Of a DNA stretch of 64,000 bases, positions 23,843 through 32,950 are shown piece by piece. Position numbers and translations under genes: made by a program. The stretch's first letter is position 1; the number at the start of each line of letters is the position of its first letter. The stretch comes from Streptomyces flavochromogenes. GTDB taxonomy: Bacteria > Actinomycetota > Actinomycetes > Streptomycetales > Streptomycetaceae. The stretch is taken from assembly GCF_000717595.1 (NCBI RefSeq), contig NZ_JNZO01000003.1, positions 62,001 to 126,000 on the forward strand. Direction: 5' to 3'. Under the pieces are notes generated by a model. The model had not been told where the DNA came from and did no database searches. It saw nothing but the letters and a program-made list of their open reading frames with translations.

Positions 23843-26548
23843 CTACAGGCCGTAGCGCTCGCGCGCCTCCTTCACGGCCGAGGCCGGGACCTCGCCGCGG
23901 CGGGCGAGCTGCGCGAGGGCCGCGACGACGATCGACTGAGCGTCGACGCCGAAGTGGCGGCGGGCCGCGTCACGGGTGTCCGAGAGGCCGAAGCCGTCGG
24001 CACCGAGCGAGGACCAGTCCTGCTCGACCCACTGCGCGATCTGGTCGGGGACCTGGCGCATGTAGTCGGAGACCGCGAGGACCGGGGACTCGACGCCCTC
24101 CAGGGCGCGGCGGATGTACGGCACCTTCTCCTCGCCGCGCAGCAGCGCCGCGTCGGCCTCGAGCGCGTCGCGCCGCAGCTCCGTCCAGGAGGTCGCGGAC
24201 CACACGTCGGCGCCTACGCCCCACTCGGCGGCGAGCAGCTTCTGCGCCTCCAGGGCCCAGTGGATGGCCGTACCGGAGGAGAGGAGCTGGATGCGCGAGG
24301 CGTTCGCCGGGAGGTCGAGGCCCGCGGACTCCGCCGTGTTGAAGCGGTAGAGGCCCTTGACGATGCCCTCGTCGATGCCGGCCGGCTTGGCGGGCTGCGG
24401 CATCGGCTCGTTGTAGACGGTGAGGTAGTAGAAGACGTTCTGGTCCTCGCCCTCGGCGGCCTCGCCGTACATCCGGCGCAGACCCTCCTTGACGATGGCC
24501 GCGACCTCGTAGGCGAACGCCGGGTCGTACGTCAGCGCCGCCGGGTTGGTCGCCGCGATCACCGGCGAGTGGCCGTCGGCGTGCTGCAGGCCCTCACCGG
24601 TCAGGGTCGTACGGCCCGCGGTGGCGCCGACGAGGAAGCCCCGGCCGAGCTGGTCGCCGAGCTGCCACATCTGGTCGGCGGTCCGCTGCCAGCCGAACAT
24701 CGAGTAGAAGATGTAGAACGGGATCATCGCCTCGCCGTGCGTGGAGTACGCGGTGGAAGCGGCGATGAAATCGGCCATCGAACCGGCCTCGGTGATCCCC
24801 TCGTTGAGGATCTGGCCGTTGACGGCCTCCTTGTAGTACATGAGCTGGTCGCGGTCGACCGGCTCGTACGTCTGGCCCTTCGGCGAGTAGATGCCGAGCG
24901 ACGGGAACAGCGACTCCATACCGAAGGTACGGGCCTCGTCCGGGACGATCGGGACCCAGCGCTTGCCGGTCTCCTTGTCACGGATGAGGTCCTTGACCAG
25001 ACGGACGAAGGCCATCGTGGTCGCCATCGACTGCGCGCCGGAGCCCTTGTCGAAGGCGGTGAAGGCCTTCTCCGCCGGGGCCGGCAGCGGGGCGATCGCG
25101 TGGGTACGACGGGCCGGGGCCGGACCGCCGAGCGCCGCGCGGCGCTCCTGCAGGTAGCGGACCTCGGGGGAGTCGGCGCCGGGGTGACCGTACGGCACCT
25201 GGCCGTCGGCGAACTGCGCGTCCGAGATGGGCAGTTCAAGAAGGTCACGCATGTTCTTGAACTCGTCGTTCGAGAGCTTCTTCATCTGGTGGTTCGCGTT
25301 CTTCGACGCGAAGCCCTCACCGAGGGTGAAGCCCTTGACGGTCTGCGCGAGGATGACCGTCGGCGCGCCCTTGAACTCCACGGCGGCCTTGTACGCGGCG
25401 TACACCTTGCGCGGCTCGTGGCCACCGCGCGAGAGGTGGAAGCACTCCAGGATCTTGTCGTCGCTCAGCAGCTGCGCCATCGCGACGAGCGCCGGGTCCT
25501 TGCCGAAGAAGTCCTGGCGGATGTAGGCGGCGTCGCGGGTCTGGTACGTCTGGACCTGCGCGTCCGGCACCTCGCGGAGGCGGCGGACGAGGGCGCCGGT
25601 GGTGTCGAGCGCGAACAGCTCGTCCCAGGCGTTGCCCCACAGCGACTTCACGACGTTCCAGCCGGCGCCGCGGAACTGTGCCTCCAGCTCCTGCACGATC
25701 TTGAAGTTCGCGCGGACCGGGCCGTCGAGGCGCTGCAGGTTGCAGTTGATGACGAAGGTCAGGTTGTCCAGACCCTCGCGGGCGGCCAGGGCGAGGGCCG
25801 CGGTCGACTCGGGCTCGTCCATCTCGCCGTCACCGAGGAACGCCCACACGTGCGAGGCGGAGACGTCCTTGATGGCGCGGTTGGTCAGGTAACGGTTGAA
25901 GCGCGCCTGGTAGATCGCGGAGAGCGGGCCCAGACCCATGGAGACGGTCGGGAACTCCCACAGCCAGGGCAGGCGGCGCGGGTGCGGGTAGGAGGGCAGA
26001 CCGTTGCCGCCGGACTCCTGCCGGAAGTTGTCGAGGTGGGCCTCGTCGAGGCGCCCGTCCAGGAACGCGCGGGCGTAGATGCCGGGCGCGGCGTGACCCT
26101 GGATGTAGAGCTGGTCGCCGGAACCGTCGGCTTCCTTGCCCTTGAAGAAGTGGTTGAAGCCGGTCTCGTACAGCCAGGCGGCCGACGCGAACGTGGCGAT
26201 GTGACCGCCGACGCCGTACTTCGAGCCGCGGGTGACCATCGCGGCCGCGTTCCAGCGGTTCCAGGCGGTGATCCGGCGCTCCATGGCCTCGTCGCCGTCG
26301 AAGTCGGCGCCCGTCGGCTCGGCGGAGGTCGGGATGGTGTTGACGTAGTCCGTCTCCAGCAGCTTGGGCAGGGCGAGGCCCGCGCCCTCGGCGTGCTGGA
26401 GCGTGCGGCGCATCAGGTAGGCGGCCCGGTGGGGGCCGGCGGCCTTGGTGACGGCGTCCAGGGAGGCCGCCCACTCGGCGGTCTCCTCGGTGTCACGGTC
26501 CGGGAGCTGGTCGAGCTCGCTCGGAATCTTGCCTACGGGATCGGTCAT
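23843..26548 (-). CDS. aceE: Pyruvate dehydrogenase E1 component, homodimeric
   Basis: A 901-residue protein. It decarboxylates pyruvate with thiamine diphosphate and passes the acetyl group to lipoyl-E2. The ThDP motif runs from GDGEMDEPES to VINCNLQRLDG. The N-terminus (MTDPVGKIPSELDQLPDRDTEE) is actinobacterial, and the large size marks the single-chain E1 rather than the alpha/beta type. It is transcribed alone; a GntR regulator gene with the same orientation starts upstream at 27474, and a palindrome lies about 100 bp before the aceE start. E2 and E3 follow in the next operon. Confidence 0.97.
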   Translation of the reverse strand: MTDPVGKIPSELDQLPDRDTEETAEWAASLDAVTKAAGPHRAAYLMRRTLQHAEGAGLALPKLLETDYVNTIPTSAEPTGADFDGDEAMERRITAWNRWNAAAMVTRGSKYGVGGHIATFASAAWLYETGFNHFFKGKEADGSGDQLYIQGHAAPGIYARAFLDGRLDEAHLDNFRQESGGNGLPSYPHPRRLPWLWEFPTVSMGLGPLSAIYQARFNRYLTNRAIKDVSASHVWAFLGDGEMDEPESTAALALAAREGLDNLTFVINCNLQRLDGPVRANFKIVQELEAQFRGAGWNVVKSLWGNAWDELFALDTTGALVRRLREVPDAQVQTYQTRDAAYIRQDFFGKDPALVAMAQLLSDDKILECFHLSRGGHEPRKVYAAYKAAVEFKGAPTVILAQTVKGFTLGEGFASKNANHQMKKLSNDEFKNMRDLLELPISDAQFADGQVPYGHPGADSPEVRYLQERRAALGGPAPARRTHAIAPLPAPAEKAFTAFDKGSGAQSMATTMAFVRLVKDLIRDKETGKRWVPIVPDEARTFGMESLFPSLGIYSPKGQTYEPVDRDQLMYYKEAVNGQILNEGITEAGSMADFIAASTAYSTHGEAMIPFYIFYSMFGWQRTADQMWQLGDQLGRGFLVGATAGRTTLTGEGLQHADGHSPVIAATNPAALTYDPAFAYEVAAIVKEGLRRMYGEAAEGEDQNVFYYLTVYNEPMPQPAKPAGIDEGIVKGLYRFNTAESAGLDLPANASRIQLLSSGTAIHWALEAQKLLAAEWGVGADVWSATSWTELRRDALEADAALLRGEEKVPYIRRALEGVESPVLAVSDYMRQVPDQIAQWVEQDWSSLGADGFGLSDTRDAARRHFGVDAQSIVVAALAQLARRGEVPASAVKEARERYGL

Positions 26549-26649
26549 GATCGCCGCCTTCCGGACAGATGGGGGTGGAGAAGGGGTGCCTTGTCTGGCA
26601 GGACAGGGCGAAGGGCCGGGTAGCGGCCCGCCGAAGACTGTAAACCGGC

Positions 26650-26664
26650 GATCGATGATCGATC
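26650..26664. promoter_or_regulatory. Palindrome upstream of aceE (operator candidate)
   Basis: GATCGATGATCGATC is a 15-bp dyad in an AT-richer patch 102-116 bp before the aceE start. It may be the binding site for the adjacent GntR-type regulator or another metabolic regulator. The 26549-26850 gap otherwise holds only the aceE leader and the hairpin at 26798. Confidence 0.45.
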
Positions 26665-26797
26665 AAAGGGTTGAAGGGGAAAACCTCTTCAGATCGAGAA
26701 AGTCGGCACAGGGTGCCTCGAAATGGGGCACCCGGTGCCTTGTTTTCGCAGGTGGGAGCGGGGACGGGCTGCTTTCTGAGGGAATGCGCGCACGAAT

Positions 26798-26827
26798 GAG
26801 CGGGCCCACCGGAGGGTGGGCCCGCTC
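26798..26827 (-). terminator. Terminator downstream of the GntR regulator
   Basis: GAGCGGGCCCACC, GGAG loop, GGTGGGCCCGCTC: a 13-bp perfect stem starting about 24 bp after the regulator's stop. It separates the regulator transcript from aceE. Confidence 0.8.
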
Positions 26828-26850
26828 ACTGTCCGTGACCGGAAAGGGGG

Positions 26851-27474
26851 TCAGGCGCGCGGCGCGCAGCCCAGCACATGCGCCTTCACGAGCGCACCGA
26901 TGTTCGGATCGCCCCGCCGGAAGGCCTCCACCAGCTCCTGGTGCTCCTCCGCGTACGACTTCTGGACCGTGCCCAGCCAGCGGATCGACAGGGCCGTGAA
27001 GACCTCGATGCCGAGGGTCTCCCAGGTGTGCAACAGGACGGCGTTCCCCGCGGCCTTCACCAACTCCCGGTGGAAGGCCACCGTGTGCCGCACCTGGGCC
27101 GTGCCGTCGGAGGTCGCGTCCGCCTCGTACAGGGCCGCCACGTGCGGCTCCAGGGCCGAGCAGTCGGCCGCGAGCCGGCCGGCCGCCAGCTCGGCCGCGA
27201 TCTGCTCGAGACCGGCCCGTACGGGGTAGCTCTCCTCCAGGTCGGCCGCGGTCAGATTGCGGACCCGGACGCCCTTGTTCGGCGCCGACTCGATCAGCCG
27301 CAGCGACTCCAGCTCGCGCAGCGCCTCGCGCACGGGCGTCTGGCTGACCTCGAGCTCGGTCGCGATCCGGCGCTCCACGATCCGCTCGCCCGGCTTCCAG
27401 CGACCGCTGACGATCCCCTCCACGATGTGCTCGCGGATCTGCTCGCGCAGCGAGTGGACGACGGGGACGGTCAT
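26851..27474 (-). CDS. GntR family regulator, FCD (FadR C-terminal) type
   Basis: A 207-residue protein: winged helix EHIVEGIVSGRWKPGERIVERRIATELEVSQTPVREALRELESLRLI (about 14-60), then an all-helical FCD domain with metal-ligand histidines (for example RHTVAFHRELV and a later HTWETLG). FCD regulators respond to organic acids. Its position next to aceE recalls PdhR of enterobacteria, so control of pyruvate dehydrogenase is a fair hypothesis. The promoter region contains an imperfect dyad (27496-27511) likely to be autoregulatory. Confidence 0.9.
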   Translation of the reverse strand: MTVPVVHSLREQIREHIVEGIVSGRWKPGERIVERRIATELEVSQTPVREALRELESLRLIESAPNKGVRVRNLTAADLEESYPVRAGLEQIAAELAAGRLAADCSALEPHVAALYEADATSDGTAQVRHTVAFHRELVKAAGNAVLLHTWETLGIEVFTALSIRWLGTVQKSYAEEHQELVEAFRRGDPNIGALVKAHVLGCAPRA

Positions 27475-27495
27475 GAAGCGGCTCCTCGGGGAGTG

Positions 27496-27511
27496 TTGAC
27501 TCTAAAGACAA
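27496..27511. promoter_or_regulatory. Imperfect palindrome upstream of the GntR gene
   Basis: TTGACTCTAAAGACAA reads as TTGnCTnTAnAGnCAA in both directions, with 12 of 16 positions symmetric. It lies 22-37 bp before the start codon, suitable for autoregulation by the FCD regulator. It also resembles a -35 TTGACT, so it may overlap promoter elements for the opposite strand. Confidence 0.4.
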
Positions 27512-27516
27512 TACGG

Positions 27517-27556
27517 CGGCGCCCCCGTCCGGAAACACTTCCGGACGGGGGCGCCG
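27517..27556 (-). terminator. Terminator of the lpd-E2 operon
   Basis: CGGCGCCCCCGTCCGGAA, an ACAC loop, then TTCCGGACGGGGGCGCCG: an 18-bp perfect stem, 50 bp beyond the E2 stop codon. Confidence 0.85.
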
Positions 27557-27605
27557 CAGGTGAGGCTCGTTACGTTGCCTCGGCGTATGCCTTTCGGCGT
27601 ACGGC

Positions 27606-29396
27606 CTAGAGACCGAGGTCGACCTCGAACTCGCCGGCCTCGAGGATCGCCTTGACCGAGGTCAGGTAGCGGGCGGCGTCGGCGCCGTCCACCAGACGGT
27701 GGTCGTAGGACAGCGCGACGTACGTCATGTCGCGGATCGCGATCGTCTCACCCAGGTCCGGGTGGTTGATGACGACCGGACGGCGCACGGTGGCGCCGAT
27801 GCCCAGGATGGCGACCTGGTTCGGGGGCACGATGATCGTGTCGAAGAGCGCGCCGCGCGAACCGGTGTTGGAGATGGTGAAGGTCGCACCGGCCAGGTCG
27901 TCCGGGGTGATCTTGCTGGCGCGCACGGCGCCGGCCAGCTCCGCGGTCTTCTTCGAGATACCGGCGATGTTGAGGTCGCCCGCACCCTTGATGACCGGGG
28001 TCATCAGACCCTTCTCGGAGTCCACCGCGATACCGATGTTCTCGGTGTCGAAGTAGGTGATCGTGCCCTCGTCCTCGTTGATCCGGGCGTTGATGACCGG
28101 GTGGGCCTTCAGCGCCTGGGCCGCCGCCTTCACGAAGAACGGCATCGGGGAGAGCTTGACGCCCTCACGAGCGGCGAAGGCGTCCTTGGCGCGGCCGCGC
28201 AGCTTCATCAGCTTGGTGATGTCGACCTCGACGACCGAGGTCAGCTGGGCCTGGCCGTGCAGCGCCTTCATCATGTTGTCGCCGATGACCTTGCGCATGC
28301 GGGTCATCTTGACGGTCTGACCGCGCAGCGGGGAGACCTCCAGGGCCGGAGCCTTGGCGGCGACCGGAGCGGCCGCGGCGGGGGCCGCGGCGGCGGCCTT
28401 CTTGGCCTCGGCGGCCGCGAGGACGTCCTGCTTGCGGATGCGGCCACCGACGCCCGAGCCCTTGACGGCCGCGAGGTCGACACCGTTCTCGGTGGCGAGC
28501 TTGCGGACCAGCGGGGTCACGTACGCGCCATCCTCCGAGGACGCGGCCGGAGCGGCCGCGGGGGTCGCCGGAACCGGGGTGACGACCGCCGGGGCGATCG
28601 ACGGGGCCTGGGCGACCGGGGCCGGAGCCGCGACCGGGGCGGCCGGAGCAACCGGCGCGGGGGCCGGGGCGGCGGGCGCCGGGGCGGCGGGAGCCGGAGC
28701 GGCGGCGGGGGCCGGGGCGGCCGGCGCCGGAGCAGCGGCGGCGGGGGCCGGAGCGGCCGGAGCCGGGGCGGCGGCCGGAGCCGCACCCGCGGCACCGATG
28801 ACGGCGAGCTTGGCGCCGACCTCGGCGGACTCGTCCTCGGCGACGACGATCTCCAGGAGGACACCCGAGACCGGGGCCGGGATCTCGGTGTCGACCTTGT
28901 CCGTGGAGACCTCGAGCAGCGGCTCGTCGGCCTCGACGGTCTCGCCGACCGACTTCAGCCAGCGGGTCACGGTGCCCTCGGTGACGGACTCGCCCAGCGC
29001 GGGCAGCACGACGTCGGTGCCGGAGGCACCGCCGGCCGGGGCGGCGGGGGCCTCGGCCGCGGGGGCCGGAGCGGCCGGAGCCTCGGCGACCGGCGCCGGG
29101 GCGGCCGGGGCCGCGACGGGCTCGGCGGCCGGAGCCGGAGCGGCGGCCGGGGCGTCCGTGCCGTCGTCGATGATGGCCAGCTCGGCGCCGACCTCGACCG
29201 TCTCGTCCTCGGCGACCTTGATGGAGGCCAGGATGCCCGAGGCGGGGGCGGGGATCTCGGTGTCGACCTTGTCGGTCGAGACCTCGAGCAGCGGCTCGTC
29301 GGCCTCGACACGCTCACCCTCGGCCTTGAGCCAGCGGGTGACGGTGCCCTCGGTGACGCTCTCGCCGAGCGCCGGCAGGGTTACGGAAACCGACAT
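27606..29396 (-). CDS. sucB: Dihydrolipoamide acyltransferase (E2) with two lipoyl domains
   Basis: A 596-residue E2. Two lipoyl domains (about 2-77 and 133-205), each with EVSTDKVDTEIP (first lipoyl-lysine Lys43), are joined by long Ala/Pro linkers. A peripheral subunit-binding domain follows (YVTPLVRKLATENGVDLAAVKGSG), then the catalytic domain ending in SYDHRLVDGADAARYL with the active-site His and Asp. Annotation pipelines call it SucB, but actinobacterial proteins of this type (DlaT in M. tuberculosis) serve pyruvate dehydrogenase, and here it lies with aceE. It follows lpd in one operon, 62 bp apart. LipA and LipB encoded upstream supply its lipoate. Confidence 0.95.
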   Translation of the reverse strand: MSVSVTLPALGESVTEGTVTRWLKAEGERVEADEPLLEVSTDKVDTEIPAPASGILASIKVAEDETVEVGAELAIIDDGTDAPAAAPAPAAEPVAAPAAPAPVAEAPAAPAPAAEAPAAPAGGASGTDVVLPALGESVTEGTVTRWLKSVGETVEADEPLLEVSTDKVDTEIPAPVSGVLLEIVVAEDESAEVGAKLAVIGAAGAAPAAAPAPAAPAPAAAAPAPAAPAPAAAPAPAAPAPAAPAPAPVAPAAPVAAPAPVAQAPSIAPAVVTPVPATPAAAPAASSEDGAYVTPLVRKLATENGVDLAAVKGSGVGGRIRKQDVLAAAEAKKAAAAAPAAAAPVAAKAPALEVSPLRGQTVKMTRMRKVIGDNMMKALHGQAQLTSVVEVDITKLMKLRGRAKDAFAAREGVKLSPMPFFVKAAAQALKAHPVINARINEDEGTITYFDTENIGIAVDSEKGLMTPVIKGAGDLNIAGISKKTAELAGAVRASKITPDDLAGATFTISNTGSRGALFDTIIVPPNQVAILGIGATVRRPVVINHPDLGETIAIRDMTYVALSYDHRLVDGADAARYLTSVKAILEAGEFEVDLGL

Positions 29397-29458
29397 GGTT
29401 TCAGTTGCTCCTAACGAATTGCGGGAAGTGGTCGTCGCGCCCTGTCATGACGTGAGCG

Positions 29459-30847
29459 TCAGTCGTGGGAGTGCAGAGGCTTGCCGGCCAGGGCCAGGTG
29501 GGCCTCGCCGAGCGCCTCGTTCTGCGTCGGGTGGGCGTGGATGAGCTGCGCGACCTCGGCCGGCAGCGCCTCCCAGTTGTAGATCAGCTGCGCTTCGCCG
29601 ACCTGCTCGCCCATGCGGTCACCGACCATGTGGACGCCGACCACGGCACCGTCCTTGACCTGGACGAGCTTGATCTCGCCCGCGGTCTTGAGGATCTTGC
29701 TCTTGCCGTTGCCCGCCAGGTTGTACTTGAGGGCGACGACCTTGTCCGCGCCGTAGATCTCCTTGGCCTTGGCCTCGGTGATGCCGACGGAGGCGACCTC
29801 GGGGTGGCAGTACGTCACCCGGGGCACGCCGTCGTAGTCGATCGGGACGGCCTTCAGACCGGCCAGGCGCTCCGCGACGAGGATGCCCTCGGCGAAGCCG
29901 ACGTGCGCGAGCTGGAGCGTCGGGACGAGGTCGCCCACGGCCGAGATCGTCGGCACGTTGGTGCGCATGTACTCGTCGACCAGGACGTAGCCGCGTTCCA
30001 TCGCGACGCCCTGCTCCTCGTAACCGAGACCGGCGGAGACCGGGCCGCGGCCGATGGCGACCAGCAGCACCTCGGCCTCGAAGGTCTTGCCGTCGGCCAG
30101 GGTCACCTTGACGCCGTTGTCGGTGTACTCGGCGGACTGGAAGAAGGTGCCGAGGTTGAACTTGATGCCGCGCTTGCGGAACGCGCGCTCAAGAAGCTTC
30201 GAGCTGTTCTCGTCCTCGACGGGGACGAGGTGCTTCATGCCCTCGATCACCGTGACGTCGGTACCGAAGGACTTCCACGCGGAGGCGAACTCGACGCCGA
30301 TGACACCGCCGCCGAGGATGATCGCGGACTCCGGGACCCGGTCCAGGGTCAGCGCGTGGTCCGAGGTGATGATCCGGTTGCCGTCGATCTCCAGGCCGGG
30401 GAGGGACTTCGGTACGGAACCGGTGGCCAGGAGGATGTGACGGCCCTCGACGCGACGACCGTCGACATCGACGGAGGTCGGGGAGGACAGGTGGCCGGTG
30501 CCCTCGATGAAGGTCACCTTGCGGGAGGCGACGAGACCCTGCAGACCCTTGTACAGGCCCGAGATCACGTCGTCCTTGTACTTGTGCACGGCCTTGATGT
30601 CGATGCCCTCGAAGGAGGCCTTGACACCGAACTGCTCCGCCTCGCGGGTCTGGTCGGCGACCTCGCCGGCGTGGAGCAGGGCCTTCGTCGGGATGCAGCC
30701 GTTGTGCAGGCAGGTGCCGCCGAGCTTGTTCTTCTCGATCAGTGCGACGTCCAGGCCCAGCTGCGCTCCGCGCAGCGCCGCGGCGTAACCGCCGCTACCG
30801 CCGCCGAGGATCACTAGGTCGAAAACGGTGCTGGCGTCGTTCGCCAC
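29459..30847 (-). CDS. lpdA: Dihydrolipoyl dehydrogenase (E3)
   Basis: A 462-residue flavoprotein starting at a GTG at 30847 (M/VANDASTVFDLVILGGGSGGY) with GGAGGA upstream. It shows the FAD site GGGSGGYAAA, the redox disulfide GGTCLHNGCIPTKAL, the NAD site ILGGGVIGVEFAS, the second FAD motif TISAVGDLV and the His-Glu pair in HAHPTQNEALGEA. It reoxidises dihydrolipoyl-E2. It is first in the lpd-E2 operon, so E3 is made together with its E2 partner. Confidence 0.97.
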   Translation of the reverse strand: MANDASTVFDLVILGGGSGGYAAALRGAQLGLDVALIEKNKLGGTCLHNGCIPTKALLHAGEVADQTREAEQFGVKASFEGIDIKAVHKYKDDVISGLYKGLQGLVASRKVTFIEGTGHLSSPTSVDVDGRRVEGRHILLATGSVPKSLPGLEIDGNRIITSDHALTLDRVPESAIILGGGVIGVEFASAWKSFGTDVTVIEGMKHLVPVEDENSSKLLERAFRKRGIKFNLGTFFQSAEYTDNGVKVTLADGKTFEAEVLLVAIGRGPVSAGLGYEEQGVAMERGYVLVDEYMRTNVPTISAVGDLVPTLQLAHVGFAEGILVAERLAGLKAVPIDYDGVPRVTYCHPEVASVGITEAKAKEIYGADKVVALKYNLAGNGKSKILKTAGEIKLVQVKDGAVVGVHMVGDRMGEQVGEAQLIYNWEALPAEVAQLIHAHPTQNEALGEAHLALAGKPLHSHD

Positions 30848-31077
30848 GTCACGTCCTCCATGCATGTGCGCTCGTCGCCGGTCCTCAGTGACCGGGCGGC
30901 GGCTGGTGTTCGGCCGCTTATTTTCGGCCCTGTGGTGGGGGCCCTGTCCTGCCGAGAACCCATCTTCGCACTTGTTGACGGATGGCGGGACGCGGGGCCG
31001 GGCTCTGAGACGGCCGATCGTCCGTACGGCGGGCCGACCAGAGCGGACGAACCTACGGATTTCGTCGCGGGCGAACA

Positions 31078-31112
31078 GCGACGGCCCCGGGCACGCAGCC
31101 CGGGGCCGTCGC
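31078..31112 (-). terminator. Terminator downstream of pepA
   Basis: GCGACGGCCCCGGGC, an ACGCA loop, then GCCCGGGGCCGTCGC: a 15-bp perfect stem beginning about 15 bp after the pepA stop. Confidence 0.85.
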
Positions 31113-31126
31113 CGTCACCCGCCTGC

Positions 31127-32635
31127 TCAGAGCTCGCCGGCCGCCGTGAGCTCGGCCAGCCTCACCAGGGTGCGGACCGAGGAGCCGGTACCGCCCTTGG
31201 GGGTGTAGCCGTACGGGGCGCCCTCGTGGAAGGCCGGGCCCGCGATGTCCAGGTGGGCCCAGGTGATGCCCTCGCCCACGAACTCCTGGAGGAAGAGACC
31301 GGCGACCAGGCCGCCGCCCATCCGCTCGCCCATGTTGGCGATGTCGGCGGTGGGGGAGTCCATGCCCTTGCGCAGGTCCGCGGGGAGCGGCATCGGCCAG
31401 GACGCCTCGCCGACCTCCTCCGCGATCTCGTGGATCGCGGAGCGGTAGTCGTCGTCGTTGGCCATGATGCCGAAGGTGCGGTTGCCGAGCGCCAGGACCA
31501 TCGCGCCGGTCAGGGTCGCCACGTCGACGATCGCGTCCGGGTGCTCCTCGGAGGCCCGGGTCAGCGCGTCGGCGAGGACGAGCCGGCCCTCGGCGTCGGT
31601 GTTCAGGACCTCGACGGTCTTGCCGCTGTACATGCGCAGCACGTCACCCGGGCGGGTGGCGGAGCCGGACGGCATGTTCTCGGCGAGGGCGAGCCAGCCC
31701 GTGACGTTGACCTCGAGGCCGAGGCGGGCCGCGGCGACGACGGTGGAGAACACGGCGGCGGCGCCGCTCATGTCGCACTTCATCGTCTCGTTGTGGCCGG
31801 CCGGCTTGAGGGAGATGCCGCCCGAGTCGTAGGTGATGCCCTTGCCGACCAGGGCGAGGGTCTTCTCCGCCTTGGGGTGGGTGTAGCCGATGCGGACCAG
31901 ACGCGGCGGGTTCTGCGAGCCGACGCCGACACCGAGGATGCCGCCGAAGCCGCCCTTGGCGAGCGCCTTCTCGTCGAGGACCTGGACCTTGAGGCCGTGC
32001 TCCTTGCCGGCGGCCTGGGCGGCGGCGGCGAACGCGGCCGGCGTCAGGTCGTTCGGCGGCATGTTGATCAGGTCGCGGGCGCGGTTGATCTCCTCGGCGA
32101 CGGCCTGGGCGCGCTCGGCGGCGGCCTTGTGGGCCTTGTCGCGCGGCTTGGCGCCGAGCAGGGCGACCTCGCCCAGCGGCTTCTTCGCGTCCTTGCCGTT
32201 CTCCTGGTACGTCGTGAAGGCGTACGCACCGAGCAGGGCGCCCTCCGCGATGGCGGCGGCGTCCTCGGCGTCGTCGATCGGCAGCGCGAACGCGGCCTTC
32301 TTCGAGCCGGTCAGGGTGCGGGCGGCGACACCGGCGGCCCGGCGGAGGGTCTCGGCGCCGTAGGACGCGCCGTCCTCGGGGGCGGAGCCCAGGCCGACGG
32401 CCAGGACGACGGGGGCCTTGAGGCCGGCGGGGGCGGGCAGCTTGGTCGCCTCACCCTCGGCACCCGAGGCGCCCAGCGTCTCCAGGACGGCGGCGAGCCG
32501 ACCGTCGAAGGCCTTGTCGACGGCCTCGGCGCCCGGGGCGACGACGAGCGTCTTCCCGGACTTCACGACGCCGATGACGAGGGCGTCGGCGCGGAGCGTC
32601 GCCGCGCCGGCAGTGCTGAGAGTGAGAGCAGTCAC
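31127..32635 (-). CDS. pepA: Leucyl aminopeptidase (M17)
   Basis: A 502-residue cytosolic aminopeptidase. The catalytic domain shows GKGITYDSGGISLKP (metal-binding Lys and Asp), MKCDMSGAAAV, and the M17 signature NTDAEGRLVLADAL. The N-terminal macro-like domain is less conserved, as usual. It releases N-terminal amino acids from peptides as a two-metal hexamer. The start MTALTLSTAGAATLRADAL follows a 315-bp gap containing the divergent promoter for the secreted protein gene. An M17 peptidase occupies the equivalent region in M. tuberculosis (PepB). Confidence 0.97.
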   Translation of the reverse strand: MTALTLSTAGAATLRADALVIGVVKSGKTLVVAPGAEAVDKAFDGRLAAVLETLGASGAEGEATKLPAPAGLKAPVVLAVGLGSAPEDGASYGAETLRRAAGVAARTLTGSKKAAFALPIDDAEDAAAIAEGALLGAYAFTTYQENGKDAKKPLGEVALLGAKPRDKAHKAAAERAQAVAEEINRARDLINMPPNDLTPAAFAAAAQAAGKEHGLKVQVLDEKALAKGGFGGILGVGVGSQNPPRLVRIGYTHPKAEKTLALVGKGITYDSGGISLKPAGHNETMKCDMSGAAAVFSTVVAAARLGLEVNVTGWLALAENMPSGSATRPGDVLRMYSGKTVEVLNTDAEGRLVLADALTRASEEHPDAIVDVATLTGAMVLALGNRTFGIMANDDDYRSAIHEIAEEVGEASWPMPLPADLRKGMDSPTADIANMGERMGGGLVAGLFLQEFVGEGITWAHLDIAGPAFHEGAPYGYTPKGGTGSSVRTLVRLAELTAAGEL

Positions 32636-32950
32636 GGTGGTGAAATCTCGCTTCCATTGAGTTCTGTGGCGGTCGAGGGATGGGCCGACCGTGCCCGCCG
32701 CATCGTATTTCGGCCCGGAGAGCGCCGAGAACGAGCCTACGCTCGCTCACCCGGTTCGCTCACGGCGGCGCTGATTCACTCATCCGTGGTGTCTCTTTCA
32801 TGTTTACCGTTCAGGCTCGGAGCGCTCGTTCACACTCGCCTCAGTCACGCAAGGACGACCCACTCGTCTTCGCACCATCTGCAACATCTCCACAGGTCCG
32901 CCGCCCCGGTCCCCGGTGCGCGGGGACCTGCCGAGGGGGGACACCACCTG
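32636..32950. other. Divergent regulatory region, pepA / polysaccharide locus
   Basis: This 315-bp gap has no coding-like third-base pattern and is AT-richer around 32790-32890. It must carry the pepA promoter and the promoter of the four-gene polysaccharide locus. A purine-rich GAGGGGGGAC sits just before the ATG at 32951. I find no perfect palindrome or riboswitch-like structure. Confidence 0.5.

Noticed and set aside
23696..26623. 975-codon plus-strand frame opposite aceE
   Set aside because: Antisense shadow: the minus strand encodes full-length AceE with all motifs, while this product has long Arg/Gly/Val runs.
28354..29544. Ala/Gly-rich plus-strand frame resembling a cell-wall protein
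   Set aside because: It is the complement of the Ala/Pro linkers and lipoyl domains of the E2 gene and has no ribosome binding site.
30860..32950. N-terminal extension of the secreted deacetylase-like protein across pepA
   Set aside because: The frame is open by chance; the signal peptide and purine-rich ribosome binding site place the start at 32951.
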